Shown here piece after piece: positions 36,279 through 45,339 of a DNA stretch of 64,000 bases. The DNA is from Halomonas daqiaonensis (GTDB lineage: Bacteria; Pseudomonadota; Gammaproteobacteria; Pseudomonadales; Halomonadaceae): positions 1 through 64,000 of the forward strand of contig NZ_FOBC01000008.1 of the NCBI RefSeq assembly GCF_900109725.1, written 5' to 3'. The translations under genes were made by a program, and so were the position numbers. The notes beneath the pieces are model-generated. The model was not told the origin of the DNA. It worked only from the letters and a program-made list of their open reading frames with translations, and made no database searches. How positions within the stretch are numbered: the stretch's first letter is position 1; each line of letters begins with the position of its first letter.

Positions 36279-36905
36279 ATGACTCACATGCAGGATACCG
36301 CCGCCCTGACCGAGGACACCCGTCGCCGGCTAAGACGTGAATTGCGTCATCGCCGACGCGCGTTGAGCGCCAAGGCTCGCCGTGACGCCGCCGAGCGTCT
36401 CTGCCGACACTTGCGACAGCTACCCGATATCCAGCGTGCCCGTCGCGTGGCCCTCTACCTGCCCAATGACGGCGAGATCGATCCCACCCCGCTGATTCCC
36501 TGGCTCGAGCGCCGCGGCACCCGCGTCTACTTGCCGGTCCTCAAGCCGCTCTCCAGCAACCAGCTGTGGTTCGTGCACTACCATTCGGGAACGCCCATGA
36601 TCGCCAACCGCTACGGCATCCCGGAGCCCGAGACACGCCACGGGGCACATCGCGCGCGGCGCAAACCGGCCTGGGCACTCGATATGATCCTGCTGCCGCT
36701 GGTGGGCTTCGATGACCGAGGACAGCGCATGGGCATGGGCGGCGGCTTCTATGACCGTACCCTGGCCTTCACCCGGCGACCGGGGCCACGCCCGCGGCTG
36801 ATCGGCCTGGCCCACGACTGCCAGCGGGTCGAGCGTCTCCCCGCTGCTCCCTGGGACGTGCCCCTGGACGCCATCGTCACTGATGCCCGGGTGATTCGCC
36901 CTTGA
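36279..36905 (+). CDS. fau: 5-formyltetrahydrofolate cyclo-ligase
   Basis: 208 residues. It converts 5-formyl-THF to 5,10-methenyl-THF with ATP. The N-terminal basic helix RRLRRELRHRRRALSAKAR, the VALYLPNDGEIDP segment and the C-terminal LPLVGFDDRGQRMGMGGGFYDRTL identify the family. An ATG three codons later (36288) is also possible. The immediate position after 6S RNA (ssrS-ygfA) is conserved. Confidence 0.92.
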   Translation: MTHMQDTAALTEDTRRRLRRELRHRRRALSAKARRDAAERLCRHLRQLPDIQRARRVALYLPNDGEIDPTPLIPWLERRGTRVYLPVLKPLSSNQLWFVHYHSGTPMIANRYGIPEPETRHGAHRARRKPAWALDMILLPLVGFDDRGQRMGMGGGFYDRTLAFTRRPGPRPRLIGLAHDCQRVERLPAAPWDVPLDAIVTDARVIRP

Positions 36906-36923
36906 GGGAAGCCCCCCACAAAC

Positions 36924-36957
36924 GACGACGGCCGATGCATCCGCATCGGCCGTCGTC
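36924..36957. terminator. Bidirectional terminator between fau and a small gene
   Basis: A perfect 15-bp stem (GACGACGGCCGATGC / GCATCGGCCGTCGTC) with a 4-base loop lies between two converging genes. T-rich bases follow on the minus strand (GTTTGT); the plus strand lacks a T-tract. Confidence 0.8.
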
Positions 36958-36977
36958 ATAAGGCGGTTCGGGGCAAA

Positions 36978-37073
36978 TCAGCCGCCCGCCAGCGCCTGGG
37001 CATAGCCAGTTACCACAACTCCGATGCCGAAAAACAGCACCAGTGCCATGACCAGATCGGGCTTGCGCTTCAT
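36978..37073 (-). CDS. 31-residue single-pass membrane peptide
   Basis: A small gene encoding KRKPDLVMALVLFFGIGVV followed by a short tail ending AQALAGG: a basic cytoplasmic start and one membrane helix. GGAG six bases before the ATG, a good minus-strand promoter at 37158-37187 and the terminator at 36924-36957 all frame it as a separate small transcription unit. Peptides of this general form occur in pseudomonads, but I cannot name the family or a role. The same frame is open to 37220, beyond the promoter, so the short form is preferred. Confidence 0.65.
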   Translation of the reverse strand: MKRKPDLVMALVLFFGIGVVVTGYAQALAGG

Positions 37074-37157
37074 TGTCGACTCCGTGGGAGACAGGACCGC
37101 GAGGGTCATGATGGAAGTTGTTATCTTGTCACCGCGGGTGGGAGCGGTAACGCAATG

Positions 37158-37187
37158 ACTATAGGGCCTCCCTCCCACGTATGACAA
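37158..37187 (-). promoter_or_regulatory. Promoter of the 31-residue peptide gene
   Basis: On the minus strand TTGTCA (37182-37187) and TATAGT (37158-37163) are 18 bp apart, close to the sigma-70 consensus. The leader before the ATG would be about 75 bases. Confidence 0.7.
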
Positions 37188-37282
37188 CCGGCAACCTTGG
37201 GGTGTTACATTTTTAAACACTCGGACGATCCAGGCTGCACGGTGAGTCAGCGCTCACTCGCCATCTCTAGGATTGGACAGCG

Positions 37283-38797
37283 TCAGGCCATGAAGAGGCG
37301 GTAGGCCGGGTTGTCGCTCTCCTTCCAGTAGCGATAGCCGATATCGTCGAAGTACTCCTCGACGTGGGTGCGGTCGCCATTGGGTACCTGCATGCCCACC
37401 AGCACCCGGCCATAGGCGGCCCCGTGATTGCGATAGTGGAACAGCGAGATGTTCCAGTCATGGGGCAGATGGGTGAGAAAGTTCATCAGCGCTCCGGGAC
37501 GTTCCGGGAACTCGAAGCGGTAGACCTCCTCGTCGAAATGCTCCTTCGGCCGGCCGCCTCCCAGGTGACGAATATGCAGTTTGGCTAATTCGTTGTCGGT
37601 AAGGTCCTCCACCGGGTAGCCGGCGCCGCGTAGCCTGTCGATCACCGCCTGGCGGTCCTCGCCGCCGGGCTTCACCTGGACACCGACGAAGATGTGGGCC
37701 TTATCCGGGTCCGCATAGCGATAGTTGAACTCAGTGACCATCCGCTTGCCGATGGTGCGGCAGAACTTCTTGAAGCTGCCGGGCTTCTCGGGGATGGTCA
37801 CGGCAAGGATCGCCTCGCGCTGCTCGCCCAGCTCGGTGCGCTCGGCGATGTGCTGCAGGCGATCGAAGTTGGTGTTGGCTCCGGAGTTGATGCAGACCAG
37901 CGTCTGGTGCTCGGCCCCGGTCTGCTGGATATACTTCTTGAGGCCCGCCAGCGAGAGCGCCCCGGAGGTCTCGGAGACCGCCCGTGTATCCTCGAAGATA
38001 TCCTTTACCGCGGCACACATCTCGTCGGTGTTGACGGTGATGACGTCGTCGATCAGGTCGCGAATGATCGAGAAGGGTGCCTCGCCGATCTGGGCAACGG
38101 CCACACCCTCGGCGAAGACACCGACCTGGTCCAGTACCACGCGCTCTCCGGCAGACAGCGCCGCCTTGAGGCAAGCGCTGTCCTCGGACTCCACTCCGAT
38201 CACCTTGATCTCGGGCCGCAGATACTTGATGTAGGCGGCCATGCCGGCGATCAGGCCGCCGCCGCCCACCGGCACGAAGATGGCATCGATCGGTCCGCCA
38301 TGCTGGCGCAGGATCTCAACGGCAATGGTGCCCTGGCCGGCGATGACATCGATGTCGTCGAAGGGCGGGATGTAGGTGTAGCCGTGCTCGGCGATCAGCT
38401 CCTGGGCATGCGCCGCCGCCTCGGCGAAGGCATCGCCCTTGAGCACTACCTTGGCGCCCCGTGCTCGCACCGCCTGGACCTTGATCTCCGGCGTGATGCG
38501 CGGCATCACGATCACCGCCTTGACGCCCATCAGCTTGGCCGCCATCGCCAGCCCCTGGGCATGGTTACCCGCCGAGGCGGCAATCACGCCCTGGGCCTTC
38601 TGCGCCTCGCTGAGCTGGGCCATCTTGTTGTAGGCCCCACGGATCTTGAAGGAGTAGACCGGCTGCAGGTCCTCGCGCTTGATCAGGATCTGGTTGTTGA
38701 AACGGCGAGAAAGGAAGGGGGCCGGGGAGATCGGCGTTTCCCGGGCGGCTTCATAGACCCGGGCCTGGAGAATCTTCTTGACGGTAGCTTCGAGCAT
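37283..38797 (-). CDS. ilvA: Threonine ammonia-lyase, biosynthetic
   Basis: 504 residues, the long biosynthetic form. The PLP lysine is K51 in YSFKIRGA, the phosphate-binding loop is VGGGGLIAGMA, and two ACT-like regulatory domains fill residues about 325-504 (LAVTIPEKPGSFKKF and YRFEFPERPGALMNFL). It converts threonine to 2-oxobutanoate for isoleucine synthesis and is normally inhibited by isoleucine. The ATG at 38797 fits the family N-terminus. Divergent from rpiA, as in E. coli relatives and Pseudomonas. Confidence 0.95.
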   Translation of the reverse strand: MLEATVKKILQARVYEAARETPISPAPFLSRRFNNQILIKREDLQPVYSFKIRGAYNKMAQLSEAQKAQGVIAASAGNHAQGLAMAAKLMGVKAVIVMPRITPEIKVQAVRARGAKVVLKGDAFAEAAAHAQELIAEHGYTYIPPFDDIDVIAGQGTIAVEILRQHGGPIDAIFVPVGGGGLIAGMAAYIKYLRPEIKVIGVESEDSACLKAALSAGERVVLDQVGVFAEGVAVAQIGEAPFSIIRDLIDDVITVNTDEMCAAVKDIFEDTRAVSETSGALSLAGLKKYIQQTGAEHQTLVCINSGANTNFDRLQHIAERTELGEQREAILAVTIPEKPGSFKKFCRTIGKRMVTEFNYRYADPDKAHIFVGVQVKPGGEDRQAVIDRLRGAGYPVEDLTDNELAKLHIRHLGGGRPKEHFDEEVYRFEFPERPGALMNFLTHLPHDWNISLFHYRNHGAAYGRVLVGMQVPNGDRTHVEEYFDDIGYRYWKESDNPAYRLFMA

Positions 38798-38953
38798 CCT
38801 GATATCCCAGAGGCGTGACGCGGGGCGGCAGATGTTGCTGCGCTGCAGAGAACCCCTATTGGTAGCATTGTGGCAGCCATGGCGTCCAGCACCTACCACC
38901 GGCATCGCCTATAATGGCGCGGCATTCGCCATCCACCCGACAGCGAGCACCAC

Positions 38954-39628
38954 ATGACCCAGGACGAACTCAAGGACGCCGTGGCCGCCGCGGCCATCGA
39001 CGAGATCCGCCCCCGTCTCGAGCGCGACACCATCCTCGGCATCGGCACCGGCTCCACCGCGAACCGCTTCATCGACCGGCTGGCGGACCTGCGCCATGAC
39101 TTCCGCGGTGCCGTGGCCAGCTCCGAGGCCAGTGCCCAGCGCCTGCGCAGCCACGGCATCGAGGTCTTCGAGCTCAACGAGGCCGGTACCGTGCCCTTCT
39201 ACATCGATGGAGCCGACGAAGTAAACGCTCACTTCCACATGATCAAGGGGGGTGGCGCAGCCCTGACCCGGGAGAAGGTCGTCGCCGCCTGTGCCGAACG
39301 CTTCATCTGCATCGCCGACGCCTCCAAGAAGGTCGAGCGACTGGGACACTTTCCGCTACCGGTGGAGGTAATCCCCATGGCTCGCTCCTACGTGGCCAGG
39401 GAACTGGTCAAGCTGGGAGCCGAGCCGGTCTACCGCCAGGGAGTGGTTACCGACAACGGCAATCAGATCATCGACTGTTTCGAGTTCATGATCGACGATC
39501 CGGTAAGCATGGAGGCACGACTCAACGCCATCGTCGGCGTGGTTACCAACGGCCTGTTCGCGGCACGCGGTGCCGATGTGCTGCTGCTGGGCACCCAGCA
39601 GGGCGTCGAGCGCCTGCTGCCCACCTGA
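38954..39628 (+). CDS. rpiA: Ribose-5-phosphate isomerase A
   Basis: 224 residues. It interconverts ribose 5-phosphate and ribulose 5-phosphate. Motifs: [15 protein letters not shown] near 29, [27 protein letters not shown] (in two parts) near 82-108 with the catalytic Asp and Glu, and the C-terminal [16 protein letters not shown]. It converges with waaA, leaving a 21-bp gap. Confidence 0.96.
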   Translation: MTQDELKDAVAAAAIDEIRPRLERDTILGIGTGSTANRFIDRLADLRHDFRGAVASSEASAQRLRSHGIEVFELNEAGTVPFYIDGADEVNAHFHMIKGGGAALTREKVVAACAERFICIADASKKVERLGHFPLPVEVIPMARSYVARELVKLGAEPVYRQGVVTDNGNQIIDCFEFMIDDPVSMEARLNAIVGVVTNGLFAARGADVLLLGTQQGVERLLPT

Positions 39629-39649
39629 TCAGCAGGTTGAAGTGATCAC

Positions 39650-40951
39650 TTACTTCGCATGTAAAAGGCTTTTCAGGCCTTCCATAGTGCGCGCAAGGGC
39701 CCCACGGTTGTCAGCGACTACCCCACGGCCGGCCACGGCGAGACGTTGACACTCTTCTCGGTCGCCGAACAGGCGCAGCAGCTCGGCAGCCAGCGTCTCG
39801 GCATCATCGACCTCCACTAGGGCACCGGCCTCGCGCATTACCTCGGCCACATCCTCGAAGTTGGCCAGCGCTGGGCCGGTGAGCACCGGAATGCCCAGGG
39901 CGGCCGGCTCCAGCAGGTTGTGTCCGCCGATGGGCACCAGGCTGCCACCCACGAAGGCCAGGTCCGCAGCACCATAGAGTGCCAGGAGCTCGCCCATGGT
40001 GTCCCCCAGGTAGATGGCTGTTTCGTCTCCAGGCCACTCGTCGCGTGAGCGGCGCGACAGCCTCATCCCCGCCTGGCGGCACAGCGCAGCCACGGCGTCG
40101 AAGCGACGGGGATGGCGAGGCACCAGGACCAGTAACGCATCGGAAAGCCGCTCACGCAGGCGGGCATGGGCGGCAAGCACCTGCTCATCCTCGCCGGGGT
40201 GGGTGGAGCCAGCCACCCAGACCGGTCGAGGACCGAGCTTGGTTTGCAAATACTCACTTACCTTCTGGGCCTCTTCGCTTGGGCCGATATCGAATTTCAG
40301 AGAGCCCACCACCGAAGTACGTTCCCCCGACATGCCCAGGTCAGCGAATCGCTGGGCGTCGTCCTCGGACTTGGCCGCCAGCCAGGCCACATGGCTCAGG
40401 GCCTCCTCCATCAGCGGGCGCAATCGGTGATAGCCACGAAAGGCGCGGGGCGAGAGGCGGCCGTTGACCACCGCCACCGGCACGCCCGAGCGATCGCAGG
40501 CGGCCAACAGGTTGGGCCAGAGCTCGGTCTCGAAGAAGATGGCGAGTTCGGGCCGTAACCGGGCGACGAAGCGGCGGGCTGCGCCGGGGAAGTCCAGCGG
40601 AACGAAGTGATGACTCACTTCGCCTCTAACCCTTGAAATTTGCGGATTGCCGGCCAGCGCCAGCACCCGTTCGGCCCCGGTCGCCGTCATGGTGGTAATG
40701 ACCAGGCGGTGATCGGGCAAGCGTTCACCGAGCGCCTCGATCAAGGGGTGGGCAGCCTGCACCTCGCCCACCGAGGCGCAGTGCAGCCAGAGTGTGCGTT
40801 CCACCATACCGGAAGGCGGGATGAGGCCCAGCCGCTCGCGACGCGGCCGCCCGGCCAGCTGCTCGCGCCAGACGCGATGCCAGATCAGCGGCGCGAGGAG
40901 GTAGAGGACCGCCGAATAGCCCCGACGGACCCAAGGGCGTGACACCGACAT
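39650..40951 (-). CDS. waaA: 3-deoxy-D-manno-octulosonic acid (Kdo) transferase
   Basis: 433 residues, GT30. An N-terminal membrane anchor (about 8-25) precedes a GT-B fold with the catalytic ASVGEVQAAHPLIEAL near 60, FFETELWPNLL near 138, and C-terminal FVGGSLVPIGGHNLLEPAALG. It adds Kdo to lipid IVA at the inner leaflet. A Kdo kinase gene (43470) is encoded in the same locus; in Haemophilus and Vibrio that goes with a monofunctional WaaA adding one Kdo, so the same may hold here. The start shares one base with the hldE stop. Confidence 0.94.
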   Translation of the reverse strand: MSVSRPWVRRGYSAVLYLLAPLIWHRVWREQLAGRPRRERLGLIPPSGMVERTLWLHCASVGEVQAAHPLIEALGERLPDHRLVITTMTATGAERVLALAGNPQISRVRGEVSHHFVPLDFPGAARRFVARLRPELAIFFETELWPNLLAACDRSGVPVAVVNGRLSPRAFRGYHRLRPLMEEALSHVAWLAAKSEDDAQRFADLGMSGERTSVVGSLKFDIGPSEEAQKVSEYLQTKLGPRPVWVAGSTHPGEDEQVLAAHARLRERLSDALLVLVPRHPRRFDAVAALCRQAGMRLSRRSRDEWPGDETAIYLGDTMGELLALYGAADLAFVGGSLVPIGGHNLLEPAALGIPVLTGPALANFEDVAEVMREAGALVEVDDAETLAAELLRLFGDREECQRLAVAGRGVVADNRGALARTMEGLKSLLHAK

Positions 40952-42381
40952 CAGGTCTCGCGATCGAGGATGGTGGAGATCATCGCCGTGGTGGAAACGC
41001 CATCCTCGAAGCCCAGCACCCTGACCTCGCCTCCCGCCGCGCGGACGGCCGCACCGCCGGCGATTTCCTCGGGGTGATAGTCACCGCCCTTGACCAGTAC
41101 GTCCGGCAGCACCGCTTCGATCAGCCGCTGAGGGGTGTCCTCGCCGAAGGGCACCACCCAGTCGACGGCACCCAGGCCGGCCAGCACCTGCATGCGCCGC
41201 GCAAGGGGATTGATGGGCCGCTTGGGGCCCTTGAGGCGGCCAATGGAGGCATCGTCATTGACCGCCACCACCAGACGGTCGCCGAGGCGACGGGCCTGCT
41301 CCAGGTAGGCGACGTGACCAGCGTGCAGGATGTCGAAGCAGCCATTGGTCATCACCACCCGCTCGCCGCGGGCCTGGGCGGCACGCACGGCCTCGATCAG
41401 CGTCGGCTCCTCTATCACCCCGAACTCGGCCAGCTTGTCACCATGCAGGGCGGTATAAAGCTCGGCAATGGACAGGGTAGCGGTGCCGGGCTTGGCCACC
41501 ACCAGGCCGGCGGCCAGGTTGGCCAGGGTCATCGCTTCGGCGAAGCCGTGCCCGGCCGCCAGCGCCAGGCCCAGCACGCCGATCACGGTGTCGCCCGCCC
41601 CGGTGACGTCGAAGACCTCGCGGGCCCGGGTGGGCAGGTGCAGCGGCTCGTGCCCCTCACGAATCAGCGTCATCCCCTTCTCGCTGCGTGTGATCAGCAA
41701 CGCCTCTAACTCCAGCTCGGCGACCAGCGCTTCGCCCTTGGTGGAGAGCTCAGCGTCATCACGGCAGTGGCCTACCACCGTCTCGAATTCACCCAGGTTG
41801 GGGGTGATCACGCTGGCCCCACGATAGCGCTGGAAGTTGCTGCCCTTGGGATCCACTAGCACCCGCTTGCCGGCTGCCTTGACCAGCCGGATCAGTTCCT
41901 CGATCCGGTTCAGGGTTCCCTTCCCGTAGTCGGAGAGAATCACCAGATCGCAGTCGGGCAGGGCAGCCTCGACCTTCGCGAGCAGCCCGGTAGTGTCGAC
42001 GTCGCCGAGCCCCTCCTCGAAGTCCAGGCGGATCAACTGTTGGTTGCGGCTCATCACCCGCAGCTTAGTGATCGTGGGAATACCCGGGCTGCGTTCAAAG
42101 TGAGTGCTCACTCCGACATCATCCAGCCGGGAAGCCAGCCGGTCGGCATTGTCATCGTCGCCGACCAGGCCTGCCAGGGCGGCATGAGCGCCCAGCGAGG
42201 CGATGTTGAGAGCCACGTTGGCGGCTCCGCCGGGGCGGTCCTCGGACTCATCGACCCGGACCACCGGGACCGGCGCTTCAGGCGAGATACGTGAAGTGCC
42301 GCCATGCCAGTAGCGATCGAGCATGACATCGCCCACCACCAGCAGTCGGGAGCGCTCCAGGGCCGTCAGATCAAGCTTCAT
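40951..42381 (-). CDS. hldE: Bifunctional heptose-7-phosphate kinase / heptose-1-phosphate adenylyltransferase
   Basis: 476 residues, both domains present. The ribokinase-like kinase (about 1-320) has [27 protein letters not shown] and [13 protein letters not shown]; the nucleotidyltransferase starts at residue 344 with [20 protein letters not shown]. It makes ADP-D-glycero-beta-D-manno-heptose together with GmhB (54437) and before HldD (50107) epimerisation. Its start overlaps the upstream glycosyltransferase gene by 11 bp. Confidence 0.96.
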   Translation of the reverse strand: MKLDLTALERSRLLVVGDVMLDRYWHGGTSRISPEAPVPVVRVDESEDRPGGAANVALNIASLGAHAALAGLVGDDDNADRLASRLDDVGVSTHFERSPGIPTITKLRVMSRNQQLIRLDFEEGLGDVDTTGLLAKVEAALPDCDLVILSDYGKGTLNRIEELIRLVKAAGKRVLVDPKGSNFQRYRGASVITPNLGEFETVVGHCRDDAELSTKGEALVAELELEALLITRSEKGMTLIREGHEPLHLPTRAREVFDVTGAGDTVIGVLGLALAAGHGFAEAMTLANLAAGLVVAKPGTATLSIAELYTALHGDKLAEFGVIEEPTLIEAVRAAQARGERVVMTNGCFDILHAGHVAYLEQARRLGDRLVVAVNDDASIGRLKGPKRPINPLARRMQVLAGLGAVDWVVPFGEDTPQRLIEAVLPDVLVKGGDYHPEEIAGGAAVRAAGGEVRVLGFEDGVSTTAMISTILDRET

Positions 42382-43471
42382 CGGGGGACTCCATGTCCTG
42401 TGGTGTCTTGGGGAGGGCCAGCACGGCCTCTAGGCGCTCAATCACATCCTCGGCACGAATCAGCGACATCGCATCAGGGTGACGGACTCGCTGGCCCCAG
42501 GGGAGGTCCGCAGGCTCCTTGTGCATATAAGTGCGTACTGCCTCCGGATAGGCATCCACGGCATACTCTTGCCATAGATAGGGTCCAGTTCGGCGCAGAT
42601 TGGAAGTGGCGTAAAGCCCCACGACGGGGTTATTCAATGCGTTGGCCATGTGTACCGGGCCCGAATCCGGCGCAATCACCGCCCGAGCGCCATCAACCAG
42701 CGCCAGCAACCCCTTGAGAGAGGTCTCGCCGATGACATCGATCACCACATCGTCGTCAGGACCGAGGGCCTTGATACGCTCTCCCATCTCACGCTCCCGG
42801 GTGCTGCCACCCCCGGTGAGCACCGTTATCAGCCCGTGCTGGCGCCAGGCATGCTCGATCACTGCCGCATAGCCTTCCGCGGACCAGTTGCGGAAGTTGC
42901 GCAAACGAATGCTGCTGCAAGGACTGATCAATAAGTAGGGAACTTCTCCGGTGATGCTCTTCGCCTCCTCGAAGGCAGCCTTGGGCAGCGGAAGGTCCCA
43001 GACCAGCGAAAGGTCCTCGACACCTAACAGGCGTGCGAAGTCCAGGAAGGACTCCAGCACATGGGCACGGGGATGGGGGGGCAACTGGCGATGGGTGAAC
43101 CAGCGCTGGGCATCCTTGGCGCGAGCCTTGTCGTATCCTACCCGGATATCGGCCTTGAGCCCCAGGGAGAGCACGCTGGCGCGCAATGCCTGCTGCATGT
43201 GCAGCAGCACGTCGAAACGGGTATCGGCCAGTTCGCGCCACAGGGCGCGCATGCCGGTCAGCCCCGTCGTCTTGTCATAGACGACGAACTCGACCCCGGA
43301 GAGGCCCGCCAGTAGACTGTGCTCCGACTTACCGATGACCCAGGTGATCCGCGCCTCGGGCCACTGGCGCTGCAGGGCACGCACCGTCGGCACCAGGTTA
43401 CAGACATCACCCAGGGCAGAGAGTCGCAGTACGCAGATATGCTGGGGTCGGGCAGGCAGAGGATGCTTCAT
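42371..43471 (-). CDS. Glycosyltransferase family 9 (heptosyltransferase-like)
   Basis: 366 residues from the ATG at 43471. GT9 features: [22 protein letters not shown] near the start, [22 protein letters not shown] near 200, and the C-terminal [25 protein letters not shown]9 enzymes add heptose (or related sugars) to the LPS inner core. WaaC- versus WaaQ-type identity cannot be settled from sequence reading. In-frame ATGs at 43504 and 43507 would lengthen it by 11-12 residues; none of the options has a clear ribosome site. The chosen start codon overlaps that of the divergent kdkA by two bases. Confidence 0.85.
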   Translation of the reverse strand: MKHPLPARPQHICVLRLSALGDVCNLVPTVRALQRQWPEARITWVIGKSEHSLLAGLSGVEFVVYDKTTGLTGMRALWRELADTRFDVLLHMQQALRASVLSLGLKADIRVGYDKARAKDAQRWFTHRQLPPHPRAHVLESFLDFARLLGVEDLSLVWDLPLPKAAFEEAKSITGEVPYLLISPCSSIRLRNFRNWSAEGYAAVIEHAWRQHGLITVLTGGGSTREREMGERIKALGPDDDVVIDVIGETSLKGLLALVDGARAVIAPDSGPVHMANALNNPVVGLYATSNLRRTGPYLWQEYAVDAYPEAVRTYMHKEPADLPWGQRVRHPDAMSLIRAEDVIERLEAVLALPKTPQDMESPDEA

Positions 43472-44192
43472 GCGCTTGGCAACGTATCGAACGGGAAAGA
43501 GCATCATTCTATATGATGCTGACAGTGTATGTGACGCCGACTCGACGCCACAAATTGGCCCCGCCCTCCTCGACCCCTATGCCTGGCGCCAACGGGGGCT
43601 CGTCGTCGGCGAGGCGCCCGGCCGTGGTGTCAGCTTGTTTCTGGCTGTCGGCAAGGAAGAGTGGGTACTGCGCCCCTATCGCCGCGGCGGCCTGATCGCA
43701 CAATTGAGCGAGCGCCGCTATGTCTGGACCGGCTTGCAGCGAACGCGCGCCTTTCGCGAGTTTCACCTCACCGCTGGCTTGCACGCCCAGGGACTTCCTG
43801 TGCCGCGCCCGGTTGCCACCGGCGTTACCCGACACGGCTTGGTCTACGAGGCCGCCCTGATCACCGTGCGCATTCCCGGTGCCCGTGCCCTGTCGGAGCT
43901 CCTGAAACGAGGCGATGCCGACGCCGCGCTGATCGAACGCGTCGGCGCCACCATCCGGCGCTTCCATAATGCCGGCCTGGATCATGTGGACCTCAACGCC
44001 CGTAACCTGCTGGTCGACACGGAGGGCAAAGTCTGGCTAATCGACCTGGACCGCTGCCGGCTTCGCCCGAAGGGCACCTGGCAAGCGGACAACTTAGAGC
44101 GGCTCGAGCGCTCCCTGGCGAAGTTCGGCGCCATCGAGGCCATGGCGACCATCCGTGACGGCTATGACGCTCCCTTCAAGGCGTCGGCATAG
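43470..44192 (+). CDS. kdkA: 3-deoxy-D-manno-octulosonic acid kinase
   Basis: 240 residues. Kdo kinase phosphorylates O-4 of the first Kdo. The sequence has GRGVSLFLAVGKEEWVLRPYRRGGLIAQL (two parts), RAFREFHLTAGLHAQGLPVPRPVA, and the kinase catalytic loop HVDLNARNLLVD followed by LIDLDRCRL in place of DFG. AGAGG eight bases upstream fixes the ATG at 43470, which lies within the first codon of the divergent GT9 gene. The 3' end overlaps the convergent GT4 gene by 31 bp. Its promoter must lie inside the GT9 coding sequence. Confidence 0.92.
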   Translation: MRLATYRTGKSIILYDADSVCDADSTPQIGPALLDPYAWRQRGLVVGEAPGRGVSLFLAVGKEEWVLRPYRRGGLIAQLSERRYVWTGLQRTRAFREFHLTAGLHAQGLPVPRPVATGVTRHGLVYEAALITVRIPGARALSELLKRGDADAALIERVGATIRRFHNAGLDHVDLNARNLLVDTEGKVWLIDLDRCRLRPKGTWQADNLERLERSLAKFGAIEAMATIRDGYDAPFKASA

Positions 44193-45286
44193 GCCTCCAC
44201 CAGCTCCTGCACGTGAGCCTTCAGGGTAAAGTGAGCATTCACCTTCTGGCGAGCCGCTTCACCCAGGTGTTCCCTCAGTGCGGCGTCGCCAGTCAACTCG
44301 CCAATGGCATCAGCCCAGGCCTCCGGGTCATCCGGCGCAGCGAGACGGCCCGTCCCGTCATCAATGAGTTCAGGAATGGCTCCGCTGTCGGCACCAATAA
44401 CCGCCTTGCCGGCGGCCATTGCCTCGATCACCGTCAGGCCGAAAGCCTCGTTGCGCGACGGCACACAAACAATGTCGATGGCCTCGAACAGCCTCGGCAG
44501 GTCACTCCTGAAGCCGGCGAAGGTCACCCTCTCTCCCAGGCCGAGTTCGGCAACCCGGCCGCGCAGTTCGGCAACGAAGGCCTCGCTACTGCCCTCGCCG
44601 GCGGTCAGTCCACCGATCAGCACCCCGTGCCATACCAATGCCGGATGACGCGCCGTGAGCCTGGCCAGTGCCTCAATCCAGACACCCTGCCCCTTGCCCG
44701 GCGTCAGCCGGCCTGCCAGGCCGATCGCCACAGCTCCCGGAGGAATATCTAGCGAGTCACGCAGTGCTTGCCGTTCGGTGTTGATGAGGCGCGGGACATA
44801 AGGTGCCGGATCGATGCCCAGATAGAGCCGGCGAATGCGCTCGGGTGGTAACGGGAAGGCCGTCAGGTTGCGCCGACGGGTCGCCTCGCTGATGGAAAAG
44901 AGGCGTCTCACCTTGCCATAGGCCCAGCGATGGTAGGGATCCTTCTTGGGCCGCGTGACCCCCATATGGTCGGTGAAGAAAAGCAATAGCGAGGGGCGCA
45001 GAGTCACCAGTAGCGCCCCTAGGCGCAGGTCGCTGGACTTGTGGCAATGCAGCACCCGAATGTCGTGGGCCTTCAGGTACCTGAGCAGTCGCCCCACCCG
45101 CAACAGTGCCTGGCCACGGGAGGCCATGGTCAGCGGCGTGATGCCGGCTTCGGCGAGACTCGCAGCGACCCGTGAGCCCTCCAGCGCCAGGCCGTGGACC
45201 TCCCACCCCTGTCGTCTAAGCTCGGGTATAATGCGCGGCGAATACATTTCAAGTCCGCCCCAGCCGCTCGAGAGGCAGATATGCAT
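44162..45286 (-). CDS. Glycosyltransferase family 4
   Basis: 374 residues, GT-B fold. MHICLSSGWGGLEMYSPRIIPEL is the N-terminal glycine-rich donor loop, GLAGRLTPGKGQGVWIEAL the middle, and DIVCVPSRNEAFGLTVIEAMAAGKAVI with the E-x7-E motif the end. It resembles WaaG-type LPS core enzymes, but the donor and acceptor cannot be told. I took the ATG at 45286 (AAGG upstream); a start at 45349 would overlap the divergent GT9 gene. It converges with kdkA. Confidence 0.85.
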   Translation of the reverse strand: MHICLSSGWGGLEMYSPRIIPELRRQGWEVHGLALEGSRVAASLAEAGITPLTMASRGQALLRVGRLLRYLKAHDIRVLHCHKSSDLRLGALLVTLRPSLLLFFTDHMGVTRPKKDPYHRWAYGKVRRLFSISEATRRRNLTAFPLPPERIRRLYLGIDPAPYVPRLINTERQALRDSLDIPPGAVAIGLAGRLTPGKGQGVWIEALARLTARHPALVWHGVLIGGLTAGEGSSEAFVAELRGRVAELGLGERVTFAGFRSDLPRLFEAIDIVCVPSRNEAFGLTVIEAMAAGKAVIGADSGAIPELIDDGTGRLAAPDDPEAWADAIGELTGDAALREHLGEAARQKVNAHFTLKAHVQELVEAYADALKGAS

Positions 45287-45339
45287 GACCTTGCGGAACA
45301 AGGGAGTCTCCTTTGCGGTTTCGGGGCCAGGGAGCTCGG

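Noticed and set aside
43513-43695. Short plus-strand frame beginning MMLTVYVTP as the start of the Kdo kinase region
   Set aside because: It is in a different frame from kdkA and ends within it. The kdkA frame from 43470 has the ribosome site and the family motifs.
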